A stretch of 64,000 nt of DNA from Parashewanella sp965200795 (GCA_965200795.1 CBDAVB010000021.1:39212-103211); one strand, 5' to 3'; counted from the first letter of the stretch, positions 53,613 through 63,934 are shown. Made by a program: numbers and translations. The notes: generated by a model from the letters alone, not told the origin.

Positions 53613-56402
53613 ATGGCAAAAGCTTCAGCTTCAACTTCAACAATAGCGCAATCTGTTCAACCCAGTGCTTATCGGCATGACGTGAAAACTAAAGAAATAA
53701 CTGACTCTGATAAAGAAGTTCTCTTTTATTGTGGTAATAAAGTTTTTAAATTCAGAAAAGTTGAAACTATTACTTCGGTCAGTGACAATTTTTATCAGTT
53801 CCAAACTGACTCAAGAGAGAGTACCAGTGATAAAACATCTGAACTCGCTGTCAGTAAAAAAAATGAAACCGAGAAAGCATTCTGGGAATTTCCTTTACTT
53901 GACGAATTTAAACAGTTAAAATCTTCGTATCTTGAGGCAATGATTAGAACAATAAAACAAGATCTTACAATAAGTCGTTCCTCCAAGACTCAAATTTCAA
54001 AACGAGTTATTGACGTAAATCCTGAGTATAATTTAGATCTTAAAATTAAAAACATAATAGATAAAGTTGATTTATTTACCTTTCGTGTTAAGTGCGCTAT
54101 CAATAAAAGATATAAAACCATCACGCCAGTAATTGAAAAAATTTTAACGGATGTCACTACACTGCCTGATAACCGATTACTTAAGTTTAAAAGTGAATGG
54201 GTAGCATTAGCGGCACGATTTCATGAAGTCATGCAGCACTTTCCGACACACAATACGGATATTTTTTTTAGAAATGCAACACCGGATTCGACTTCAGAAG
54301 ATATATTTAAAATTGTTGGTGCGCTTGCAGATTTAGGCTGTCTTATCAGTTTAAACGTGCTGCCTGAGATATCATTTAATATGCTATGTTTAATAGATGA
54401 AAATGCACGAGAGAGTGAATTCAATAAGCTATTATTGTTCGATTTTCATTATTGCCAGATTGTTTTTAGGTATTGCTGCTTTAAGCATTACCGGAAACAA
54501 ATGTTAGTTGAATTACATAAAAATGAGAAAAAACCTAGTGCGAATATTATCGAAAGATTGCCGTATTATGACTCTTTTAGTACCGGGTTAAAGAATTTCG
54601 GAGCAATTCTTTCCAAACTAGAACAATATAAGTTGTTACCAGGATTCGGAAATAATGAAGATACAATCGGCTTTAAATTTAAAAGCTGGTTATGTCATTA
54701 TATTAAACCATTAATTCATTCATGCTCATTACTTGAATCACATTTCCCTGATTATCTTATTTTTAATGAAACAACAGCTAATACCAGAGTCATGGTACTT
54801 CATTCTTATTGGGAATATAGGGTATATGCGGAGCTAGTCACGAGCCCGAGACCGGAAATCTGCTGTTCTCTTGCCAGCTTAGATTCTTGCTCGCAACATA
54901 TATTAAGACGTATTGATAAATGTGAGCTTTCTCTTGATGATAAACAAATGACAGATGTTTTTTTGGTTGGTAAGTTAAAGGATTATTTGAAATACTGTTC
55001 AGAGAATGAGTCTGCGGAGTGTGATATTGTTCAGATCATTGAAGTTCATAAGTCTCTGAAGCCATTATTCTTAATCATAAATGATAGTTACGGTAACGGT
55101 TATTTAAAAATTATAAAACAACAAATACAAAAAAATCCAAACAACCATGAAAAATTAAAATTATTTTCAGAAATAGAAGTTTTAATACAATCCGTCAAAG
55201 AAAAGTTAAGCGAATTAGAAACACAAATAACAGCATCGCACGAGGAAAATCAGCGCCGGCTGGAAATCATAGAAGCGGAATTGTGTGAAGATGATAATAA
55301 TCAACATAAGGTTACTTCTGACAGCCCGGATAATAACGTCAGTGTAACGAGAACGACTTCTGAGAATAAACATCACAATGTCCGACATCAAAATGATGAA
55401 TCCGATTTGTCGGAAACTGTCAGTGCTGAAACAATTGAATCGATGCATGCAGAAGAAACCGCGGAAGATAACTCTAACGTGTCTGAGCCGAATACTGAAG
55501 GTGAAAATGCAATCACTTTTTCTTCTGTTGCGGCTCTGGTACCTACAGTTAGCACTATGACGAGAAGAAAAGAGAACTCAAAGCTCTGTGACGTAACCAG
55601 CGAAATCTTTGTAAAAACTTTTTTACCATTTTGCGAAAAAAATGAAACTGAAAATATATGTAGCCTATTTTTTACCTGGCAGGCTTATCTGAATAAAATA
55701 ACCAAAGAAAACAGCGAAAATTACTATAATAACGGGATATTGATTCTGAAACCTATGCTCGGGGTAGCTTCCTTGCCTGAACAAGTCAAAACTCAGGCAA
55801 GAATTTGCCTCTTTCATTGTTATGCGGTTCAGGCAACGAATCAAGCGCTTCAGGTATCATTAACGAATCAACTGGCAACGGATTATTTAAATTTACTTCA
55901 TCAAACTTATAAACATCCCGCGCCAGAGATGATCAAACCGATTACTGATTTCGGCCGAAGGTATAAAGCTCGTTTTCAAAAGCTATTAACTCAACTTGGT
56001 ACGTTCAAAGATGCGCTTGAAAATATGAATGCACTGATTGAGGACTTAAAACACAACAGAAATATGCTGCAAAATATCATTGGTGCTGACAATAAGAGCA
56101 TTCTGAGTTCAATTTCAACAAAACAGGAACAGCTTCTGCGGCATATGCGCAGTATGAGAAACGTGTCCGAATTGTGTCAACAGATTTATGATTTGAAGTT
56201 TGATGTTCAAAGGCGGTTGAGTGTGAGTGGATGTTATTTCAAAAAACCGACTAAAGCGACAAACCCTATCTCAATGGAACAGCTGAATGAAATTCAGGCT
56301 TATAATATTTCGGGGTTAATTAATGCATGGGTCTGTTCATCTGAGAATTTCAACAAACTGGTTAAGATCGGCATTGAAAGCTCAGCAAAAACAGAGTCTT
56401 AG
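53613..56402 (+). CDS. Large orphan protein, 929 residues, function unknown
   Basis: I do not recognise this AT-rich gene. The N-terminus is Ser/Thr/Ala-rich (MAKASASTSTIAQSVQ), without Sec signal or membrane helix, as in some type III effector leaders; that is only a resemblance. Residues about 80-500 are helical with many Cys and Tyr residues. A coiled-coil-like stretch follows (about 500-560: KLFSEIEVLIQSVKEKLSEL, then ETQITASHEENQRRLEIIEA). An acidic Ser/Asn/Glu-rich linker, probably disordered, spans about 560-640, and a second helical domain runs to the end, with another coiled-coil-like part near 800-860 (MNALIEDLKHNRNMLQ). It sits between two mobile elements and ends 8 bp before a solo IS256 end, so it looks like transferred accessory DNA. 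A cytoplasmic or host-directed role are both possible. Confidence 0.7.
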   Translation: MAKASASTSTIAQSVQPSAYRHDVKTKEITDSDKEVLFYCGNKVFKFRKVETITSVSDNFYQFQTDSRESTSDKTSELAVSKKNETEKAFWEFPLLDEFKQLKSSYLEAMIRTIKQDLTISRSSKTQISKRVIDVNPEYNLDLKIKNIIDKVDLFTFRVKCAINKRYKTITPVIEKILTDVTTLPDNRLLKFKSEWVALAARFHEVMQHFPTHNTDIFFRNATPDSTSEDIFKIVGALADLGCLISLNVLPEISFNMLCLIDENARESEFNKLLLFDFHYCQIVFRYCCFKHYRKQMLVELHKNEKKPSANIIERLPYYDSFSTGLKNFGAILSKLEQYKLLPGFGNNEDTIGFKFKSWLCHYIKPLIHSCSLLESHFPDYLIFNETTANTRVMVLHSYWEYRVYAELVTSPRPEICCSLASLDSCSQHILRRIDKCELSLDDKQMTDVFLVGKLKDYLKYCSENESAECDIVQIIEVHKSLKPLFLIINDSYGNGYLKIIKQQIQKNPNNHEKLKLFSEIEVLIQSVKEKLSELETQITASHEENQRRLEIIEAELCEDDNNQHKVTSDSPDNNVSVTRTTSENKHHNVRHQNDESDLSETVSAETIESMHAEETAEDNSNVSEPNTEGENAITFSSVAALVPTVSTMTRRKENSKLCDVTSEIFVKTFLPFCEKNETENICSLFFTWQAYLNKITKENSENYYNNGILILKPMLGVASLPEQVKTQARICLFHCYAVQATNQALQVSLTNQLATDYLNLLHQTYKHPAPEMIKPITDFGRRYKARFQKLLTQLGTFKDALENMNALIEDLKHNRNMLQNIIGADNKSILSSISTKQEQLLRHMRSMRNVSELCQQIYDLKFDVQRRLSVSGCYFKKPTKATNPISMEQLNEIQAYNISGLINAWVCSSENFNKLVKIGIESSAKTES

Positions 56403-56410
56403 AGCTTGCT

Positions 56411-56464
56411 GTCATTGCTGTTTTTGATATTTTACCGAAATGACACAGATTTCTAAACACTACC
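56411..56464 (-). mobile_element. Solo left end of the IS256-type element
   Basis: These 54 bp, read on the minus strand, match the left end of the IS256 element at 17453 and beyond with two mismatches. No transposase gene or right end is attached. It begins 8 bp after the stop of the 929-residue gene. Confidence 0.85.
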
Positions 56465-56524
56465 ATTTTTTGGGCAGGCCGTGTAGATACCTATGTATAT
56501 AAGGCTCTAGTGTAGTGCATCAAA

Positions 56525-57611
56525 TTAATCTGTGATATTTAATGCCTTTCTTGCCCTCTCGACTTTTTCCATAATAACATCGGCTGATTTTGTCCGGACA
56601 AAAAGTTCACATCCGTCATTGTGCGCCTCTATATAATTCATTATGCAGGTCTCCAATTCCGCTACTGATGTGTGCACCCCTCGTTTGAGTTGCTTTTCCG
56701 TAAGCAGACCAAAAAAACGTTCGACTAAATTGAGCCGGGAGGAACTTGTCGGAATAAAGTGCAAATGAACACGTTTGTTTCTTTTAACCGGTTCCTGACC
56801 TTTTCATGTTTACGGGTGGCGTAATTGTCAACGATTAAGTGCGGCTCAAGCTCTTTATCCGTCTGCTTTTCAACGGTTTTCAGAAAAGACAGAAATTCTT
56901 GATGTCGATGTTTTTTCATGCATTCGCCGATCACTTTTCCTGTGGCGACATCCAGCGCCGCAAACAGCGTACTGGTTCCGTGACGCTTATAATCATGGGT
57001 CATGGTTTCACAGCGGCCTTTTTTTATCGGGAGTCCGGGCTGCGTTCTGTCTAATGCCTGAATAGAGCTTTTTTCATCCACACAGAGTACTAATGCATTT
57101 TCCGGCGGTGACATATACAAGCCGACCACATCCCTGAGCTTTTCCTCAAAACGGTGATCGTTACTGATCTTAAAAGTTTTATGCGGACGGGGTTTTAAAC
57201 CTACTTCCCGCCATGTTCTTTGAACTAAAGAAGGTGAAATCCCCGTATATTTAGCTAACGTCCGTGTTGACCAGTGAGTGGCGTTGCCGGGTTTTTCAGT
57301 GGTGATTCGGATGATCTGGGCTCGGATCTCTTGTTGTTTTTGCGTATTTTTACCACCATGATTAGCACCGCGGGGTCTGTCTTTCTTGATGCTTTCTATC
57401 CCCTCGGAAACAAAACGATTTCTCCATGCCAGGCCGTATTAATGTTGAGCCCGAGCTGTTCCGCGATTTTATAGTTTGGTGTATTGTCAGCCGCGAGTAA
57501 GATGATTTGGGAGCGCTGAACAAGGCGAACAGGGCTGGTTCTGCTCCTGACGTATTTTTCCAGTTGCTGACGGATTTCCTGGGTTAAATCAACAGTAATT
57601 TGAGCTGGCAT
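56525..57611 (-). pseudogene. IS630-family transposase, broken by two frameshifts
   Basis: Three consecutive pieces on the minus strand make one IS630-type protein. 57611 to about 57425 holds the helix-turn-helix start (QRSQIILLAADNTPNYKIAE). About 57425 to 56765 holds WRNRFVSEGIESIKKDRPRG, the first Asp in ALVLCVDEKSSIQALDRTQP and LIVDNYATRKHEKV with the second Asp. 56764 to 56525 holds HFIPTSSSRLNLVERFFGLL with the catalytic Glu. Frame changes lie near 57425 and 56765. The upstream side was cut by the ISL3 insertion beginning at 57623. Confidence 0.8.
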
Positions 57612-57622
57612 GTTATTTTAAA

Positions 57623-58967
57623 GGCTCTTCGTCGTTTAGTGTGGATTTAATGGATTTATTTCTGAGATAATAAACCCAGTTTTGCAGTCAAGAGTTGGAA
57701 GTAAATACATGGATGGAAATCAAGTTTTGATGCTCGGCCTTGGTATAGAAGCGCCTTGGAAGTTGGTTAACCAACACCTGGATATATCAGCCTCACCTAA
57801 TGAACTTGTTCTCGAAATTGAAGCTGAACGAGGAAGCTTGTATCCCTGCCCGACTTGCTCAAAAGCTTGTCCGGCACATGACTTTAAATCGCTGACTTGG
57901 CGTCATCTCAATTTCTTTCAGCATCACTGTTATATCAAAGCAAACGTCCCGAGAACTCGATGTGCTGAGCATGGCGTTAAGCGTGTCAATGTCCCTTGGG
58001 CGAGAGCGGGTAGTAAATTCACGTTATTGTTCGAACAATCTGTATTGGTACTGGCTCGTGAAATGCCGGTTAAGGCATGTGCTGAATATGTTGGAATTCG
58101 TGACAAACGTATTTGGCGCATCATCAAACACTACGTCAGCAAGGCATTAGCATTGATGGACTTGTCAGCACTTAAAGCTATTGGATTCGATGAAACGGCG
58201 GCTAAACGTGGCCACAACTATGTTACTGTTTTCATTGATATGGACAAGAAAGACAAGCCTGTTGTGTTCGCTACGCCCGGAAAAGGTAAGGAAACCGTTA
58301 AGCGATTTAAGTCCTTTCTGACAGAGCATCAAGGCAAAGCAGATAATGTACTTGAAGTCGTGTGTGATATGTCAAGAGCCTTTCTGTCAGCAACAGAGGA
58401 AGAGTTCCCGGATGCTAACGTAACGGTTGATTGGTTCCATGTTGTGCAACTGTTTACTAAAGCGGTTGATGAAGTACGTAAAACGGAGAGAAAAATCCAA
58501 CCGCATCCAAAGAGCCTGCGCTGGGCAGTACTAAAAAATGCAGATGGCTCATTTACTGGGAAACAAAAAGAAGCACTTGCAGAGCTAGAATCCAGCGACC
58601 TGAATACAGCAACAGCTTGGCGGATTAAGGAACAACTTAGGTGGATACGTCAAGCTGAAACCGCTCATGCTGCACGCTGGAGGCTGACGTATTTCATTAA
58701 TTTTGCAAAAGAGCAGTTGGGTGATATTGAGATGTTAGAACCCGTTCGAAAAGCACTTGCAACTGTGGAAAGGCATGCAGAGAGAATTTTACAGCGCTGG
58801 TCATCCACTTATACGAATGCTCGTATGGAAGGTTTAAATAGTCTATTTCAAGCGGCTAGAGCACGAGCCAGAGGGTATCGTAATACAGGAACATTTATTA
58901 CCATGATTTTTATGATTGCTAGCCCTGTATCAGATCTACTCAAATCCATATGAAACGACGAGGAGCC
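57623..58967 (+). mobile_element. ISL3-type insertion sequence
   Basis: Inverted ends GGCTCTTCGTCGTTT (57623) and AAACGACGAGGAGCC (ending 58967) differ by one base. The flanking octamers do not match, so no target duplication is visible; later rearrangement is likely. It lies between the broken IS630 gene and an ISAs1 scrap. Confidence 0.82.
57709..58953 (+). CDS. ISL3-family transposase
   Basis: The 414-residue transposase has an N-terminal zinc-finger-type part (YPCPTCSKACPAHDF, RTRCAEHGVKRV), a helix-turn-helix region, and the DDE domain: KAIGFDETAAKRGHNYV with the first Asp, VVCDMSRAFLSA with the second, and RMEGLNSLFQAARARARGY with the catalytic Glu. I start at ATG 57709 (MDGNQVLM), not the upstream frame extension to 57682. 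Its middle (57986-58433) is duplicated at 61666-62114 inside the ankyrin gene. Confidence 0.92.
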   Translation: MDGNQVLMLGLGIEAPWKLVNQHLDISASPNELVLEIEAERGSLYPCPTCSKACPAHDFKSLTWRHLNFFQHHCYIKANVPRTRCAEHGVKRVNVPWARAGSKFTLLFEQSVLVLAREMPVKACAEYVGIRDKRIWRIIKHYVSKALALMDLSALKAIGFDETAAKRGHNYVTVFIDMDKKDKPVVFATPGKGKETVKRFKSFLTEHQGKADNVLEVVCDMSRAFLSATEEEFPDANVTVDWFHVVQLFTKAVDEVRKTERKIQPHPKSLRWAVLKNADGSFTGKQKEALAELESSDLNTATAWRIKEQLRWIRQAETAHAARWRLTYFINFAKEQLGDIEMLEPVRKALATVERHAERILQRWSSTYTNARMEGLNSLFQAARARARGYRNTGTFITMIFMIASPVSDLLKSI

Positions 58968-59081
58968 AGGGCAAGATCGCGAATATTTTTTAACCACTTG
59001 ACCAGTTAAATTTGACCGTGATCTGACTTTGTGATCTTATACTTCCTTTTGCGGAAGTGCATCATGAATTTAGAACTATTC

Positions 59082-59250
59082 ATCGCTATTGATGGTAAGA
59101 CGCTAAGAGGGTCTTATGATAGAGATGATAGACGTTCAGCTTTGCATATGGTTAATGCCTTTGCCTGTTAAAATAAAATGGTTCTAGGGCAATTAAGTAC
59201 TGATAAAAAATCAAATGAAATTAATGCAATCCCTGAGTTAATACCCAAAT
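59082..59250 (+). pseudogene. ISAs1-family (H-repeat) transposase fragment
   Basis: The stretch encodes IAIDGKTLRGSYDRDDRRSA, then LHMVNAFAC, a stop, and NKMVLGQLSTDKKSNEINAI with PELI, the central DDE segment of ISAs1 transposases. Both ends are missing and there is an in-frame stop. It runs up to the end of the convergent ankyrin gene. Confidence 0.8.
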
Positions 59251-62200
59251 TCAAATAACAACAAAGCCATTATCAATGTTATCGTTTTTCAATAGAACTT
59301 CGAAATAATCATCCCCGAAGATACTGTCTGCAATAATAGTTTTTAGTTTTTCGCCACCTCTAACTTTAGTTTCAAAATTAACTCTTTTACATCTTATAAA
59401 AGCCTTAACAAACCAACACATTCCAGGCTTAATTTCTTTCAAACACATTGATAACGCATGCTCACCACCAAGAGTTATCATGTTGACATTAAATTTATCT
59501 TCAGTAATAAACTTTAGCGCAATCCTGAAGTGCCCAAAATGAATTGCACTATGCAATGCCGAAAAACCTAACTGATTTTCTTGTTCATTTAAAACAGTCT
59601 CTGGTATTTTCATGGTTAGAATATGGTTTACAATACTTGCAGAACCTAACTCAGCCGCAGCATGAAGAATAGGAACAGTATGATCTTGACACCCTAAAAT
59701 GTAAGTATTTGAAGAATCAACTTTGTCAATATTAATTAATCCCAAATCAAGCCATTTTTTAAAATACGAAGGATCGTCTTGCTTAAGCATGTCTTGTACT
59801 ATTTCGTCGTACTTTCTCCTGTTATTTATAAAAAGTTGACTCATTGTCTTAATCACAGTCTCAGAGTCTATTCGTTGACAGACAATCAACTCCCTGATAC
59901 AGCCTATTACTTCAGGAATTTTTTTCTCTAAACAAATTGACAATGCATCTTTACCATCAATCGTTAGCAAATTGACATCGAACTTTGAGTGTTTGATTAA
60001 CTTTAATCCAAGGTCATATTTCCCTGCAATAACGGCACAATGCAAAAGTGAGAGGTTTTGCTTTTCTGTTCGCACATTTAAATAAATCAATAGAGACTCT
60101 TGAGCTAGAAAATAATCGACTAACTCAATACAACCAGATATAACCACTGCATGAAAGAACGAGACCTTGTCTTCTTTAATTTCTTGAGGAACCAACTTAA
60201 AATCGCCAACATTAATATTAGAATTAATATTATCATGAATAAAACTTAGTACTCCTTGTTCGCAAGGTGATAAAAAATAAGCGCTATTAGCAATAAGAAA
60301 TATCTTTATCTTTGTCTCAGTAAGATTACGGGGGTTATTTTCAGAAAATCGCTTATGACTTTCAAGAAACTGACTTGGCCTAACTGTTGTTAATAAATGC
60401 CTCATTTCAGTATTATTTAAAGTATCCAAGGCTGCTTTTAACACTGATAATTGATTATAAAGATCCTGAGAATCAATATGTTCAGTTATGAATAGGATAT
60501 AATCCGTAACCCTTAACGAATCCAATTGCATCAATACAGGAAGATACTTCAAACATTGCCCAGTGATGACATCGTTGGCTACTTTTAAATAACACCCTAG
60601 TTTGTAAGACATTTTTGTCGAACTTGATACATTCAGCTCTAAAAAATCACAGAGTTCATGGAGGGTAAAGGGCGAAGCAATGGCGGTGGTAAAACACTTG
60701 AGTAAACGGTCATCATCCCAATTGGCAAAATTAATTTTACGGATATCCGCCAGTGTTACTATTCTTTTATTAAAACTTTCCTCAACCCAAAAATAACTTA
60801 AGCCATCAGTGTACGTAAAACAACTCTTTAAATTATAAACTTTTGCAGGTATATTAATTCTTTTTAATTCACTTTTCACAATGGTATTCTGTAAACCTTC
60901 GGCAATAACTCGCCACAAGTTATGTTTATAAGTGAACTTAAGTAGATAGGATTGGTTATCATCTTCAAAAATTTCATTCGCTGCACAAGAGCAGTTTTTA
61001 CCTGTATACGGCTCAGCTGACTTTCTAAAAGCAAACGAAAGTCTCTGGGTAATATCAGGTATAAAATATGACTTGAGCCAAGCCTCTTCATTATGAATGC
61101 AATTTGATTCTATTAAAGAATGCCTTACCTCCTCACGAATACTTCTTAATTTTGTTTGATTTACTTTTTTTTCTATCTTTTGTGACAGCCTGTCAATTAA
61201 CTCATCTAAAACACAAGGTGAATGGCAATCTTGTAAAAAGTTTTGGATAAGCTGAACACCGCCTTCTCTTAGATGTTGAATAATTACCTTTTCCAGAGCA
61301 GTTAAAGTAAGCGGTGTAATATAAACAACATCGACGAGTTTTGTCTCAATTTTGATGGCATTATCATTAAGTACTTCAGTTAGTGCTGAATCAGTTTCGT
61401 TAACAATGTATTCTGTTATTTTAGAAACCGTCAGTGCTTCTGCCAATTTATCATCCACCCCATCTGTGTATTTCTTTCTAAAATTCAAATGAGATTGAAC
61501 ATCCTGTGGCATAGTAAGTCCATACTTCGTTGCATACATTGTTTTTATGTAATTAACTACATGCACCTCTGAGCCAATCGCCAATGACTTATTTTTAATA
61601 AACTTTTGAATATGAAAGGCAATTACTTGAGTAGCAATATCGTCACGTAATTTCGTTAACAGCGTTCAATGTCCCTTGGGCGAGAGCGGGTAGTAAATTC
61701 ACGTTATTGTTCGAACAATCTGTACTGGTACTGGCTCGTGAAATGCCGGTTAAGGCATGTGCTGAATATGTTGGAATTCGTGACAAACGTATTTGGCGCA
61801 TCATCAAACACTACGTCAGCAAGGCATTAGCATTGATGGACTTGTCAGCACTTAAAGCTATTGGATTCGATGAAACGGCGGCTAAACGTGGCCACAACTA
61901 TGTTACTGTTTTCATTGATATGGACAAGAAAGACAAGCCTGTTGTGTTCGCTACGCCCGGAAAAAGGTAAGGAAACCGTTAAGCGATTTAAGTCCTTTCT
62001 GACAGAGCATCAAGGCAAAGCAGATAATGTACTTGAAGTCGTGTGTGATATGTCAAGAGCCTTTCTGTCAGCAACAGAGGAAGAGTTCCCGGATGCTAAC
62101 GTAACGGTTGATTGAGCATGCCCAAAAGAAGGGCTGATCATCTCATTGAGCCCATCTAGAGTAACCGTTTGAATATAACCAATACAAAAATGGATTTTTG

Positions 62201-62684
62201 ATATAAGACTGAAATAAACCTCTTTAATATTTAAACTAGAATCTTGATCATTATTTGCAGCCGAAGAAAGAAGCCCCACAAGCTTATGAAAATCAACAAT
62301 GACTTGTGAAAAAAATGTTTTTCTAAAATTTATGGCAATTTCTGAGGAAAGTTCTGACCTGCCTGATATTTCAAATAAATTGTCAGTAAAGGTGCTGAGC
62401 CTTGTGTGTATTTCTTGAGGGGTTATTATATTACTCTCAGCCAAAAAAGATAAACTCTGAAGCGTTTTAATATCATTGATAATGATTTCTTTTATATTTG
62501 AAAATTTCTCGTTTTTGCGCAGAGCGCTAAGCGAACCATTACAATAAATGCGAAGACTCTCATCACGACAGCCATCATTAAAACCTGTGAGTTCATTCGG
62601 ATCCGCTTTCTCTAAGACGTAGTAGCTATAGTGATGTGTACTCGTGTAGTAAACCATACTTTGAGACTTTTGACCAACAGCCAT
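59251..62684 (-). pseudogene. Ankyrin-type repeat protein gene interrupted by an ISL3 fragment
   Basis: The gene runs 62684-62115 and continues 61665-59251. Taking out the ISL3 piece (61666-62114) joins GGG-CAT-GCT to ACG-CTG-TTA in the same frame and gives 994 residues. The start ATG 62684 follows GAGGAGG at good spacing. The first 700 residues are helical and unrecognised. The C-terminal third has ankyrin-like repeats (HAVVISGCIELVDYFLAQES; LLHCAVIAGKYDLGLKLIKH; HAAAELGSASIVNHILTMKI; ALHSAIHFGHFRIALKFI). A unit of about 65 residues is doubled: joined-protein residues near 730-795 and 893-955 share pattern LHxAxxxGxxxxxLKxIxxxKF.VNxxT. As it stands, translation from the native start ends within the ISL3 sequence; the downstream part could start at TTG 61584. 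Ankyrin proteins of host-associated bacteria are often effectors; here that is speculation. Confidence 0.8.
61666..62114 (+). mobile_element. Internal ISL3 transposase fragment without ends
   Basis: This 449-bp piece matches 57986-58433 of the intact ISL3 element except for one inserted A (five instead of four A's in CCCGGAAAAAGG) and at least one substitution. It has neither terminal repeat and no flanking duplication. It encodes only part of the transposase, in two frames. Confidence 0.92.
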
Positions 62685-62698
62685 TCAACCTCCTCGAA

Positions 62699-63824
62699 TA
62701 TATACCCAAGCAAATTCAAGTTGCAGATGTGAGCGTTTGAAAGTTGTCAGTAATCCTACTCGTTAAAGTATCCGCGATTTCTGGAAGTTTGACATCGAAA
62801 AAATGATTTATCCGTTTTCGGAATTCTTTGGCTGAAGCAAAATATTCATTATTTCTCACATGCTCATTCATTACTTTCCAGAGCCGCTCAATTGGGTTTA
62901 AATTCGGACTGTATGGTGGTAAGTAATGAAGCTCGATTTTCAGCTCCTTTGCTTTTTCTTTTACGCTGCCTGCTCGGTGATAAGCAGCACCATCTAAGAT
63001 GAGGTGAATACGCTCAGCTTTAGAATGTTGAGCTTTCAGTTTTACTAAAAAATCCACAACAGATTCTTGGTTGACGCGCTCATATTGGGCTGTCACAGTT
63101 TCAGCCAACTTCCCCAGCTGAATGCCACCAATAATATTCAAGCGAGTACGGCTGCCTGTGGTGTTAATCAGCTTATCTTCACCTCTTTTTATCCAACCGT
63201 AAGACAGCTTTGTTGCCATGGTAGGATGGACAGCGTCCATAAATACAATTGGCTCATTATCAGGCTTTTCGGCCTTTAATGTCTCGTATTTTTCTTTAAA
63301 TTCGGCTTGCTTTTGCTCATCAAATTTATGGGGAACACCCTTAGGCTTTTTGTAACTGAAGCCATTGCGATGCAGCCATTTGTTTAACCCTGCAACCGTA
63401 AATTTCACACCAAAGGTTTCATCAATATAACTCACAATTTGATGTGTATGAGCGAAAGTGAATTTTGTTAAATGGGCTATCAAAAACTCGGTTTGCTCTG
63501 GAGTGAGCCGACTGACTGAACCGCCATTTTCGGGTTTCAGTTTTTCTTGAGATTGATAGTCATCAAAATGACGTTTGACTGTTGTTTTATCTATCCGTAA
63601 CGCTTGAGCAATTAAAGAATAAGACCAGCCTTCTGAACGTAACAGAACAACTTTAATTCGGTCACATTCACGGCTATCACTTGACGATTTATGTCGTGAT
63701 TCCAGAGAATGTTTTTCTTCTTTGGTTAAGAGATATTTCAATCATGTTGCTATGATGATCTCATTACAGAAAATTGCAAGCCTTTGTTTGAAAAAATCGC
63801 ATCTTGAATGATCACGGGTATATA
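62699..63824 (-). mobile_element. IS630-type insertion sequence, apparently intact
   Basis: The ends form an inverted repeat: TATATACCC...ATTCAAGTTGC at 62699 and GCATCTTGAAT...GGGTATATA ending 63824. TA at the borders fits the TA target of IS630 elements. The left end is 15 bp upstream of the ankyrin gene's start codon, right next to its ribosome binding site. Confidence 0.85.
62716..63741 (-). CDS. IS630-family transposase
   Basis: The 341-residue protein has an N-terminal helix-turn-helix (IKVVLLRSEGWSYSLIAQAL, RIDKTTVKRHFDDY), a winged second HTH (VKFTVAGLNKWLHRNGFSYK), and the DDE domain: PIVFMDAVHPTMA, IHLILDGAAYHRAG and LPPYSPNLNPIERLWKVMNE. All three catalytic positions are present. 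Its C-terminal third recurs in the chimeric remnant at 21621-21920. Confidence 0.93.
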   Translation of the reverse strand: MKYLLTKEEKHSLESRHKSSSDSRECDRIKVVLLRSEGWSYSLIAQALRIDKTTVKRHFDDYQSQEKLKPENGGSVSRLTPEQTEFLIAHLTKFTFAHTHQIVSYIDETFGVKFTVAGLNKWLHRNGFSYKKPKGVPHKFDEQKQAEFKEKYETLKAEKPDNEPIVFMDAVHPTMATKLSYGWIKRGEDKLINTTGSRTRLNIIGGIQLGKLAETVTAQYERVNQESVVDFLVKLKAQHSKAERIHLILDGAAYHRAGSVKEKAKELKIELHYLPPYSPNLNPIERLWKVMNEHVRNNEYFASAKEFRKRINHFFDVKLPEIADTLTSRITDNFQTLTSAT

Positions 63825-63842
63825 CTTTTACAAATATTTATC

Positions 63843-63934
63843 GGGTAGCGGGCTAAAAATGGTGATTAAGAATTTTTATCAATTAACTTCAAGTTGTTAA
63901 AGTTAAAAATCACCGATTTATGCCACTACCCACT
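63843..63934. repeat. Imperfect long palindrome
   Basis: GGGTAGCGGGCTAAAAATGG with TGATT (from 63843) pairs imperfectly with the complement of the stretch ending at 63934 (AATCACCGATTTATGCCACT with ACCC). The two arms, about 28 bp each, flank an AT-rich centre and could form a hairpin. The meaning is unknown. Confidence 0.5.

Noticed and set aside
61707..62115. Two overlapping frames annotated as separate small ISL3 proteins
   Set aside because: They are parts of one transposase fragment split by a single inserted A, not genes.
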